Shown here: piece by piece, positions 34,678-43,893 of the stretch
Layout of the letters: every line of letters begins with the position of its first letter
Numbering within the stretch: position 1 is the stretch's first letter
Assembly (NCBI GenBank): GCA_958295945.1
Contig: OY282386.1
Location: 1,302,001 to 1,366,000, forward strand
Direction: 5' to 3'
Origin: Candidatus Poribacteria bacterium
GTDB lineage: Bacteria > Poribacteria > WGA-4E > WGA-3G
Length of the DNA stretch: 64,000 nt
Notes under the pieces: model-generated
The model's input: only the letters and a program-made list of their open reading frames with translations
Databases searched by the model: none
Told to the model about the DNA's origin: nothing
Program-made: the position numbers and the translations under genes

Positions 34678-36804
34678 ATGACAAAATACAACAAAATAAA
34701 CATCTATTGTCTACTAACAATCATCTTCTTTAGTTTCAGTTTCTCATTACCATCTTTTGCACAGGATAATGAGATCAGTGAAAATATTGAAGATGTGATT
34801 GATGTTGCATTAGATTTAGACGGTGAATTGAGTTACGTAGAAATTGATGATAGCGAAATATTAAATGAAATTAACGGACAAGTAACGGTGTGTGCTTGGA
34901 TTAAAGCAACAAACTTTCCTACCAGATATCTACCAATCATATACAAAGGGGATGAACGTCTGCCCGGTATCACAAACCGTAGTTTTGTGATGTATCTACG
35001 ACATGATGGTGCGTTGCAATTCGCTTCTTCACCTGATGGAAAAAATGAGAAGTATATCTTCTCACCAATGGGTGCAGTCAAACTCAATAAATGGCATCAT
35101 GTTGCTGGCGTTGTGGACACGACGAGAAATATCATCAGTGTCTATGTTGATGGTGTGGAAGCAGGTTATAGAGATTTTGGTAGAAACAGAAGATTTTATG
35201 AAAGCACACTACCATTAAAAATCGGTGGCACACATGAAGAGACTAATCATAACCACAGATCGTTTGTCGGACAGATTGATGAGGTAAGCGTCTGGGATGT
35301 TGCCTTGACTGAAGAACAAATCCAAAACAATATGAATAACCGTTTGACAGGGAATGAAAGAGGATTGGTCGGTTATTGGAAATTTGATAAACAGAATGAT
35401 GGTGAAATTTCCGATATGACCCATAATAAACTCAATGGGAAGTTGGTTGAAAACGCAAGATTAATAGATTACATCCGTCCTATTCCAACAGGACTAAATC
35501 CAGAACAGCTTGAAAAACAAGCAATTCTATATGAAAAAGCACTCAAACGTGGAACAGTTTCTTATGAGATATACAGCACACTCGCTGAAATATATCTCAA
35601 AACAGGACGTACTGCTGAAGCGGAGAAAATATACGGACAGTCTTTAGAGGTGGATCTCAGACAGTCTGAACATGGCGAGGCAATGAAAGCACTGTGGCAA
35701 TTATATGATAGTGCAGGGAAAGAAAAAGCATTTATCACACTATTGGAAAAGTTGAAACAGGATATGCAAAAAAGTTCAGTCCTGTTTGAACTCTTAGGTG
35801 AGGCGTACACTAAAGTTGGTGACAAACAGAATGCGAAGGATGCCTACGCACAATGGATCAATCTGCGAAAAGATGAAGTTTTTCAGCAAGGTCTGTCATC
35901 TGCATATTATGAACTTGCGGATAAACTTCTTGAGAAAAACATATTTCCTGAAATCGCGTTGGAGTTGGTTTTAAATGCAGCAGATGTTGAACTGGACAGA
36001 GATTACATATTAGTGCTGGCACATGCATTCGTCGCGAATGAACAGTATGATGAAGCATTCCGACTCATAAAAAACATCTATGATATGTCTTATCTGCCCT
36101 TTGTTGAACGAAGGTTATTAACGCGGGTTGCAAAAGCAGGTAAAACTGTCAAGGATAAAGAAGGCTATGAGAATATGTTGAATGAGCTCATAGAATCTGT
36201 GTCAGACAATTTACGTTCTCAACTTCAGACAATGCTTGTTTTGGCACAAACCTATCAGGAAACCGGAGAACACGAAAAGGCTGATGACCTTATTCGGAAA
36301 ACAGGATTTATCACAGAAGATGCATGGCTGGTTCTTGGTCCTTTTGATAACTCGGGTGGGATAGGCTACAATACACAGTATATCCCAGAAAACTTGCCGA
36401 GGATTGATACTTCCAAAGAATATGAAGGAAAAAATGGTACGGTACGTTGGAAAAAGATAAAGAACATTTCACTCTTAGGAGATATCCGTTTAGGTAAAGA
36501 GACTGATTGGAGTGTTGCGTATACTTTTGCAACAATCCATTCACCTGATGAACGTGAAGTTGAATTTCGTTTTGATTCAGACGACCAAGGCAAAATCTGG
36601 GTTAACGGTATTGAAGTTTTCACACATACCAAGACGTTTACTGCGGAAATTGACAATTTCAAATTTCCTGTAAAACTGAATGCAGGGTTAAATAGTGTTC
36701 TCGTCAAGGTATGTGAACAAACAGGTGGCTGGGGATTTTATCTGCGAATAACCAACAAAGATGGTAATACTTATGATGATTTAGATTTTATGAAAGTAGA
36801 GTAA
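34678..36804 (+). CDS. Exported LamG-TPR protein sharing the C-terminal sandwich domain
   Basis: 708 residues with a signal peptide (1-29, ending SLPSFAQDN) and an AAGGAGG ribosome site. Residues about 40-255 are a concanavalin-like LamG domain (SYVEIDDSEI, VTVCAWIKATNF, WHHVAGVVD, VSVWDVALTEEQI, GLVGYWKF). TPR units follow to about 540. The C-terminus from AWLVLGPFDNSGGIGYNTQ matches the tail of the 3065-aa protein almost motif for motif. LamG domains bind glycans or proteins, so surface attachment or ligand capture is likely. It lies 250 bp after the giant gene, in the same orientation, with its own ribosome site. Confidence 0.85.
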   Translation: MTKYNKINIYCLLTIIFFSFSFSLPSFAQDNEISENIEDVIDVALDLDGELSYVEIDDSEILNEINGQVTVCAWIKATNFPTRYLPIIYKGDERLPGITNRSFVMYLRHDGALQFASSPDGKNEKYIFSPMGAVKLNKWHHVAGVVDTTRNIISVYVDGVEAGYRDFGRNRRFYESTLPLKIGGTHEETNHNHRSFVGQIDEVSVWDVALTEEQIQNNMNNRLTGNERGLVGYWKFDKQNDGEISDMTHNKLNGKLVENARLIDYIRPIPTGLNPEQLEKQAILYEKALKRGTVSYEIYSTLAEIYLKTGRTAEAEKIYGQSLEVDLRQSEHGEAMKALWQLYDSAGKEKAFITLLEKLKQDMQKSSVLFELLGEAYTKVGDKQNAKDAYAQWINLRKDEVFQQGLSSAYYELADKLLEKNIFPEIALELVLNAADVELDRDYILVLAHAFVANEQYDEAFRLIKNIYDMSYLPFVERRLLTRVAKAGKTVKDKEGYENMLNELIESVSDNLRSQLQTMLVLAQTYQETGEHEKADDLIRKTGFITEDAWLVLGPFDNSGGIGYNTQYIPENLPRIDTSKEYEGKNGTVRWKKIKNISLLGDIRLGKETDWSVAYTFATIHSPDEREVEFRFDSDDQGKIWVNGIEVFTHTKTFTAEIDNFKFPVKLNAGLNSVLVKVCEQTGGWGFYLRITNKDGNTYDDLDFMKVE

Positions 36805-36890
36805 ATAGTGTAGGAGATTAATTGGAATATCATTCGTTGCTATATCTGATTCTCACCGTATTCATCTTAAAGGGAACTAACTCTCCACAC

Positions 36891-36967
36891 ATTGTAGTGC
36901 GGGGTCTCTGTGCCCCGCCGTCATTTCCGTAATTTAGACATGGTGGGGCACAGAGACCTCGCACTAT
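36891..36967. repeat. Family A palindrome, two arms
   Basis: attgtagtgcggggtctctg begins the left arm and the right arm ends cacagagacctcgcactata; about 26 bases per arm, imperfect. Each arm has an internal ggggtctctgtgcccc palindrome. It lies immediately before the next TPR gene and close to the copy at 22318 in sequence. Confidence 0.75.
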
Positions 36968-37021
36968 ATAAGATATATGAGATACACTCTAACAATTCAA
37001 CTCATTAGGAGATATTTTTAT

Positions 37022-40000
37022 ATGACATGTTCAAAATTGTCTTTCTGCTTTGTAATTTTCATGTTAATCACAGTAGGTACTTTCATAGCAGGACTTGAAG
37101 CGCAAGACACCGAAGAAAATAACACACCGCTACAAGATTTCATCAATGAAGCACAAACGTTAGTGCGATGGAACCAATTAGATGAAGCAATAGAAATCTA
37201 CGAAAGAATAGTGATAGCAGCACCCGAAGACTATACATCTCTATTAGAACTCGCAACGCTTTACTCACGCACAAATCAACATGAAAGCGCGGCGCAAACC
37301 TATGGCGAACTGCTTGAATTTGACACAGAAAATATAACCTATCAGGATGGACTTGTTAGCAGCTTACAAGCTGCTGGTAAATACGATGAGGCACTTGAAC
37401 TCGCGCAGTCCTACATCCAATCAGATCCAACAGTAAGTAAACACTACGCACGACTCGGAAGACTCTATGAAGTTGAGGGTAATGAACATGCTGCCATCGC
37501 TAACTATAAGAAAGTAATTGAATTAGCAACCGGTGATAAACAAACGTATCTTAAGCTCGCAAAACTATATTTTCTCAATGAAGACATAGATGCTACAGAA
37601 ATGGCGTTGAAGAATGCCATTCTATCGCCCACATCCGCATCAGCGCGACAAGGTATTGAACGGCAATTGATCAGTTTTTATCGCTATCATGGGAATTTAG
37701 GAGAGAAGTTACAACAAGCTGAAAATGATGGGACAATCACATTCCAGATGCTGAAAGTCCTTGCCGAATACTACAACAAAACCGGAGAACTGGACAATGC
37801 TGCTAATGCCTATAAGCGGGCACTTGACATGACAACCAGTTCTTCTGAGAAAGTTAGAATCTTTGCTGAATTGTTCAAGGTATATATTCAACTCGGTGAT
37901 ATGGATTCGGTAATAGAACCTTATGAAACAGAGGCGAATTTGTCTATAAACAGCAAAACATTGTTCTACACTTCTGAAAGAATTACAGTGACATCGGCAA
38001 GAATTGCACCAATATACAAATTTGAGACTGCACGTGACACATTGATTGGTGCTTTCAAGAGCCAAGATAAACTTGAAGTGTTAAAAACATATTATGAAGG
38101 TAAACTTCATGAAAATGATGAGAATCCTGTTGCACGAACAATATTGGCAAGGATATATTGGGATGAAAGGGATTATCAAAAATCTGCTGAAATGTCCGAA
38201 GCACTTGGCAAAGCAGATTCTAACAATGTCCGTTATTTTTATTATGCTGCAGCTGCATTAAAAAGAAACAAACAACCTGAATTAGCCGATGAAATGCTTA
38301 ATCAGGCGAAAACAGCACTTGCAGCCTGTAGCGAGAAAGATGACCCGTGGTTTCTTGGTTCACTTGCAACAATCTGCAATGAAAATAGAATGTTTGAACC
38401 AGCACTTGAACTCTCCAAATCTGCCATTGAAATGAGTGAGAACGAAAAAGATAGTAGGATTCTGGATACTTTGCATGGAATACTTGCGAAGAGTTATCGT
38501 GAGACAAAACAGTACGAAGAAGCTCTTGACATATATCAGAATATGGCAAGCATAGAAAGGAATATCAGCGTCCGAAATAGGGCAAATAACGCGATCCGGG
38601 AAATCATCAAAGAGGGAAAACTATATGAAAAACTGATTCCTGAACAACTGAAGAATGTTGAGAAAAGCCCTAACAATCCAGAGATGATCTTGGAACTCGC
38701 GGAGAGTTATGAAGCCATAGATAATATCAAAGAAGCAATTGTGCAATATGAAAAACTTGCGGAACTGGAACCTGAAAGAAGCTACGTCTACAGGAAGTTG
38801 GGTGACTTGTATCAAAAAGTGGATCGTGAGGTAGAGGAGGTAATGGAGGACAATGCACTTAGCTTAGATGGAGATGGGAGTTACGTTGAAATCGTGGACA
38901 GTGAGATGATTGACAATATCTCCGAACAAGTTACGATATCTGCATGGATCAAACCAACAGATTTTCCAAACACCTGTACGACTGTACTTTTCAAAGGCAA
39001 CAAACGAACACCTGATCATTCTCATCGTCAATTCGCGCTCTGGTTGTTTGATGAAGGTCTCGCTTATTTTGACGCATCCCCTAACGGTCTTTATATAAGA
39101 TGGATTGCCTCTGAAAGCGAATCTATCCAAAGAAATCAATGGTACCACGTAGCAGGAACCATTGATGCCAAGAATGACAGTATAAAGTTATATCTAAACG
39201 GTACTGAAGTCAGAACAAGTAATTTTAAGGGACAGAGAAATTTGACTAAGACCACACTGCCATTGCGAATCGGTTGTTCGCATGAAGAAGAAATATCTGA
39301 GCACGCATCATTTGCTGGACTAATTGATGAAGTGCGGGTTTGGAACATCGCGCGCACTGAAAATCAAATCCGTTCAGATATGTCCAAGCAGCTGAAAGGA
39401 GATGAAGCCGGTTTAGTAGGTTATTGGAAATTTGATGCAGAAACTGAAGGACGCGTTTCCGATAGTTCACTCAATAAAAATGATGGCAAACTTGTTGGAA
39501 ATGCTAAACTTGAACCTTACACTCGTCCAATTTTGGCAAGTTTAAAAGCTGATAACTTGACAAAGGCTGCATCCTATTATGAAAAAGCCATTGAACTCAG
39601 ACCAACTACATACCAGTATTATGATCGGTTAGCAAAATTATATATGGATCAGAACCAGGTATCAGATGCTGCCTATGTATATCGACGAGCATTAGACGCA
39701 CGATTTAGACAAACAACCCTTGAAACAATAATTCGCGCTATCTCCGAACTTTACATTGATGAAGGGCAAGAGGACAAACTCATTGCTATCCTTGAGGAAG
39801 TAAAACCGAAAATGCAGGAGAGCGTGGTCCTGCACGGACTTTTAGGTGATCTCTACAAAAAAATAGGTGATGCCGATAAAACTGAAATTGTAAACGCGAA
39901 GTGGTTGAAATTGAGAGAGCAAGAGGTGAACATACAGGATACACATTACCAACGTTGGTTTGCTGAAGAACTTCTTGAAAAAGGTATATATCCAGAAACA

Positions 40001-40294
40001 TCACTAAAATATGCCACACGTGCGATACAAGACAATGCGAAAATTAGCTATCACTTCCCACTGACACTTGGACGTGCGTATGTCGCGAATGATCGCTATG
40101 ACGATGCACTGAGATATTTCAAATATGCGCTAAGTATTCTCTCTGCCAATGATTCATTGGATGATTATTGGAAAAAAGTCACCGATGCAAGCAAGAATGC
40201 AAACGACAAAGAACGTTACACACAAATGTTAGATGCGTTGAAAAATTCCATTCCACCAGAATACGCAAGTTCGGTGCAAATGTCTGCCGAATAA
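37022..40294 (+). CDS. Exported TPR-LamG-TPR protein
   Basis: 1090 residues from the ATG at 37022, which has AGGAGA ahead of it; a frame extension to 36977 has no start signal. A signal peptide ends near AGLEAQDTEE. TPR units fill residues about 30-600. A LamG domain (about 610-830: YVEIVDSEMI, VTISAWIKPTDF, WYHVAGTID, GLVGYWKFD) closely matches that of the previous gene. More TPR units follow to the end. Unlike its two neighbours it lacks the GPFDN beta-sandwich tail. The family-shared segment around YEKAIELRPTTYQYYDRLAK shows that the three genes are shuffled relatives. Presumed extracytoplasmic. Confidence 0.82.
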   Translation: MTCSKLSFCFVIFMLITVGTFIAGLEAQDTEENNTPLQDFINEAQTLVRWNQLDEAIEIYERIVIAAPEDYTSLLELATLYSRTNQHESAAQTYGELLEFDTENITYQDGLVSSLQAAGKYDEALELAQSYIQSDPTVSKHYARLGRLYEVEGNEHAAIANYKKVIELATGDKQTYLKLAKLYFLNEDIDATEMALKNAILSPTSASARQGIERQLISFYRYHGNLGEKLQQAENDGTITFQMLKVLAEYYNKTGELDNAANAYKRALDMTTSSSEKVRIFAELFKVYIQLGDMDSVIEPYETEANLSINSKTLFYTSERITVTSARIAPIYKFETARDTLIGAFKSQDKLEVLKTYYEGKLHENDENPVARTILARIYWDERDYQKSAEMSEALGKADSNNVRYFYYAAAALKRNKQPELADEMLNQAKTALAACSEKDDPWFLGSLATICNENRMFEPALELSKSAIEMSENEKDSRILDTLHGILAKSYRETKQYEEALDIYQNMASIERNISVRNRANNAIREIIKEGKLYEKLIPEQLKNVEKSPNNPEMILELAESYEAIDNIKEAIVQYEKLAELEPERSYVYRKLGDLYQKVDREVEEVMEDNALSLDGDGSYVEIVDSEMIDNISEQVTISAWIKPTDFPNTCTTVLFKGNKRTPDHSHRQFALWLFDEGLAYFDASPNGLYIRWIASESESIQRNQWYHVAGTIDAKNDSIKLYLNGTEVRTSNFKGQRNLTKTTLPLRIGCSHEEEISEHASFAGLIDEVRVWNIARTENQIRSDMSKQLKGDEAGLVGYWKFDAETEGRVSDSSLNKNDGKLVGNAKLEPYTRPILASLKADNLTKAASYYEKAIELRPTTYQYYDRLAKLYMDQNQVSDAAYVYRRALDARFRQTTLETIIRAISELYIDEGQEDKLIAILEEVKPKMQESVVLHGLLGDLYKKIGDADKTEIVNAKWLKLREQEVNIQDTHYQRWFAEELLEKGIYPETSLKYATRAIQDNAKISYHFPLTLGRAYVANDRYDDALRYFKYALSILSANDSLDDYWKKVTDASKNANDKERYTQMLDALKNSIPPEYASSVQMSAE

Positions 40295-40332
40295 ATATCA
40301 ACCTGAGTATAATTTGTATTTGAGATAACGAA

Positions 40333-40525
40333 ATGAAATATCCAATAACACTTTTTCTGGTTCTTTCTATAGTATTGAGTTGTTCATCAGTTGAATACGT
40401 TGATATACCTGATGATAACTTAGCTGCAGCGATACGTGACAATCTCGGATTATATCAAGACGACACTATTACACGCCGTCAACTAAGTAAACTAACAAAA
40501 CTATCTGGGCCACAAAGAAATATAA
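40333..40525 (+). pseudogene. 5' part of an IS-interrupted LRR-WD40 lipoprotein gene
   Basis: It encodes a lipoprotein signal (MKYPITLFLVLSIVLSC, lipobox ending at C17) and the first LRR-cap residues (YVDIPDDNLAAAIRDNLGL). The native text stops at 40525, the end of the 8-bp target duplication, after which translation runs a few codons into the IS1-family element. Joining 40525 to 41457 gives an uninterrupted frame of about 871 residues. Confidence 0.85.
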
Positions 40526-41448
40526 GAGGGTGTTAACTAACTAATGATATTTGGTTGTCCTCCGCCGAGATTTAAAATGTCAAACATGTCCGCATTGACA
40601 CGGAACCGCGCAAACAAAGCAATCGTTAGGTCTACCATTTCCACGCTTTTGGAAACAATAATGGACTTACGTTTGAACCTACCGAACCAATGCCGCATCT
40701 GACAGTTATTACGCTCAATACCGTGTGTCTCTGCTTTATCCTGAACATGTTTTGAAGGAGGTAGGATGGTTTCATAGACCTGCCACTTGTCAGTCCAATA
40801 TCTCTTGACATTGAAAATAGCAAGGCGATTTGTCAGTTTTGTGAGGGTTTCTGCGTTGCGTCCACCGCATTCCCAATCTATGAGGTGTCCCGTGTTTCTG
40901 TCCAATGCCTTCCATATCCAAAGTTTGTTTTTCTTGTTTTGGATGTAGTGCCACATCTCATCAAGTTCTAAACTAACAAGTGTGCCAGGTGTGAGCGCGG
41001 GTTTCGGTGCATGCTTTTTCGCAAAGGTGCGTATCCAGTTCAGCACAGCAGGGACAGAGACATCAAAAAGTTTTGAGATAGCATGCATTGAAATGCCATG
41101 GCAATATAAAAGCACAGACACCCTTTTATGCTCGGGTGGATGTCCTCGGGGTGTCGTGCGCGTCCATTGATACCCACAAAGTTTACATTTATGGCGTTGG
41201 TTTTCGTTAACGAAACCATTTTTCACAAAGTCCTCATTTTGACATCTTGGACACTTATTCATGATATTCTCCTTGTAAAGTGGTTGTTTTTGAAGAGAAT
41301 ACACATTATCAGCACATAAGTCAAGAAAAATCGTTTGATTTCTGTTGACACCTTTTGCCAAATATGTTAGCATTTAAACAATTAGTTGTGATGCAACGCA
41401 GTTTAGAGGGACTGTGAGTTTTCGTATCATTATTTAGTTAACACCCTC
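40526..41448 (-). mobile_element. IS1-family insertion sequence, 923 bp
   Basis: Both ends read GAGGGTGTTAACTAA inward; the terminal inverted repeats extend to 24 bp with one mismatch. They are flanked by an identical 8-bp duplication AAATATAA (40518-40525 and 41449-41456), as expected for IS1-type transposition. The intact duplication and open transposase indicate recent insertion. It carries one transposase gene on the minus strand. Confidence 0.92.
40537..41262 (-). CDS. IS1-family transposase, single frame
   Basis: 241 residues from the ATG at 41262 (MNKCPRCQN) with AAGGAG ahead. The N-terminal zinc finger (CPRCQN...CKLCGYQW) and helix-turn-helix correspond to InsA; the remainder corresponds to InsB with acidic residues in LELDEMWHY, WTDKWQVYE and HGIERNNCQMRHW (DDE). 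In E. coli IS1 these parts are joined by a frameshift, whereas here they form one frame, as in many IS1 relatives. The stop codon lies within the terminal inverted repeat. Confidence 0.9.
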   Translation of the reverse strand: MNKCPRCQNEDFVKNGFVNENQRHKCKLCGYQWTRTTPRGHPPEHKRVSVLLYCHGISMHAISKLFDVSVPAVLNWIRTFAKKHAPKPALTPGTLVSLELDEMWHYIQNKKNKLWIWKALDRNTGHLIDWECGGRNAETLTKLTNRLAIFNVKRYWTDKWQVYETILPPSKHVQDKAETHGIERNNCQMRHWFGRFKRKSIIVSKSVEMVDLTIALFARFRVNADMFDILNLGGGQPNIIS

Positions 41449-41456
41449 AAATATAA

Positions 41457-43879
41457 AAGACATCAGTGGCTTGCAATATGCTAAACATTTAAGTGCTTTG
41501 GAACTCTATGGTAATCAAATCCAAGATATTTCTCCACTTGCAGATTTAAAGAAACTAACAAGGTTGAATCTGAGTAACAATAATATCACAGATATTTCTC
41601 CACTAAATGGGTTGAAAGAACTTACTTACTTATCACTTGAACAGAATCAAATCCACGACATTCAACCTATTGAAAACCTGAGTAAACTCAAGTATCTATT
41701 TATTGAGCAGAATCCAATAAAAGACCTTTCGCAAGAACAACATCTTCCTGTTACCAATGCTGTTGAGAACACCACACTGCTACACCCATCGGTAAAAGTG
41801 AATCAATATGATACGCAGATTAGTCTACCCGATGGAGCCATAGCACGCCTTGGAAAAGGAGGTATCAACGTCTTACGCTTTTCTCCTGATGGAACGATGC
41901 TTGCGGTTGGCACTGATATAGGTTTGTGGTTATACGATAGGACATCAGGAGAAGCAAAACCTTTACAGGCAAATTCTCTTGGTCAGTCCAATGCCATAGC
42001 ATTCTCGGCAAATGGACGTTTCTTGGCAAACGGGGGTTCTTCAAATCCTGTAATTCAATCGTGGGATCTGTCATCAGGTGAGAAACTTTCTGAAATTCCT
42101 TTACCAACATCAAGGACTATACATCTCATGAATAAAAGAGACGAAACGTTTCAAAAATCCGTAGCAGCTCTAACTTTTGCCAATAGCGGCAAAGGACTCA
42201 TGAGTCTTAGTTATTCGGGGAAATTTAACTATTGGGATGTACTCAATGGCAAAGGATTATCTGAGCACGATTCTAATTTTGATTATGAAGGTGTATTGGC
42301 ACTCTCACAAGACGGTAGCAAATTTGCTTGTGGATATTGGAATGGAAAGATATGGACAGGAGATGCTACCACAGGTAAACTAAAGAATAAACTCAACGGA
42401 CATGGTAGAAGAATAAAGTTTCTTTCAAAGAATACAAAATATCGTCGTGTTCGTGCATTGGCATACTCACCAGATTCTAGATTCTTAGCAAGCGGCAGTG
42501 AAGATAAAACAATAAAGATTTGGAGTACGAACAAATATAAAAAACACGCCACTCTCAAAGGGCATACAGGATGGGTATCTGCACTCGCCTTTTCTGAAGA
42601 TGGCAAATATATCGCCAGCGGGGACACGGAGAGCAATGTTCATCTTTGGGATGTCCATAAGAAACGAAGGATTGCCATTTTCAAGGGACACACAAATGGT
42701 ATCCTTGCTATGACGTTTTCCCCTGATGGAAAGACGCTTGCTACCGGCAGTGCTGATGGAACTATACGGTTTTGGGATGTCAACACTCAAAAAGCAGAAT
42801 CCATCTTTACTACTGGACATACAGAATGGGTCAGAGATATATCATTTTCTCCTGATAGCACAAAGGTATCAATTGCACATTACAATGCAACAGCAGAAAG
42901 ATGGGATATTAACACCTCACGTCAGCTGGATGTATTCAACAAGAATCCACAAAGAATCTCGTACGCAGTTGCATTATCACCCGACGGTTCACATCTTGCA
43001 TGTCACGGTGTTGAAGGCAATATCGCTTTCAATGTTGATGGGTGGGACACAGTGATTGAGTATTATAATAGTGATAGAACTCGTCTATGGAGTCTTGATA
43101 CCAAGAAAGAACTTCCATCTATTTCAGATGTGTTTGGAGACATGGCGTTTTCTCCTGACAACAAGATTCTTGCTTGTAAGAGTATACAGGATATATCACC
43201 GTGGCATAAAACCACAGATAGTGAAGTTGGAAGACGCTTAAGTATGGTAGTAGGGCGGAGTAAAGAGATTCTAATAACTGAAGTTAGGACAGGAACAGAA
43301 TTACACCGTTTTCATGTGGGAAAACGTGGAGGACCGCTTAGTGGAGGAGGATTAAGAGAAAAAATATCATTGATGTTCTCACCTGAGGGAAGCCTACTGG
43401 CAGCGGGAGGTATGATTTGGGATGTGGATACGTGGGAACAACTTCATAAATTCACATCAGAATACACCGCAATCATGGCAATTTCAAAAGACAGTCATAC
43501 CCTTGCTGTCGAGAATAATGTAGTGACAGACAAAGATATCCAATTGTGGAATTTTTTTACACCGGATCAACCACAGAGTTTAAATACTATTGATTTACCA
43601 CCAACAATTGAAAATAGAGCCTTAACAATTTCACCTAATGGATCTATCCTCGTAGAATCTACAAAAATGGCTTGGGATACTTATGTTGAAGCTAACATAT
43701 CATTATGGGATGTAAATACAGGTGAAAAATTGCTATCCCTTCCAGGACACACTGAACCGATTACAAAGTTGGAATTTTCTCACGATGGCAAAACGCTTGC
43801 AAGCGGATCTAAAGATGGCACTGTGCTTTTGTGGGACTGGAATAAGATTATAGCAAAAGTCAAACCAGATGATAGATAA
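41457..43879 (+). pseudogene. 3' part of the LRR-WD40 lipoprotein gene
   Basis: It continues the gene begun at 40333: leucine-rich repeats (LTRLNLSNNNITDISPLNGL and similar, about 4 units) followed by a WD40 beta-propeller region (HTGWVSALAFSEDGKYIASG, IRFWDVNT). The segment GAIARLGKGGINVLRFSPDG also opens the WD40 part of the next gene, and the last 47 bases of coding text before the final codons are identical in both. The interior ATG at 41471 could start a truncated product without a signal. The break is solely the IS insertion; no other frameshift is seen. Confidence 0.85.
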
Positions 43880-43893
43880 TGGAGAATAAATCA

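Noticed and set aside
36977-37021. Upstream start of the third TPR gene
   Set aside because: It gives no signal peptide at the start and no ribosome site; 37022 has both.
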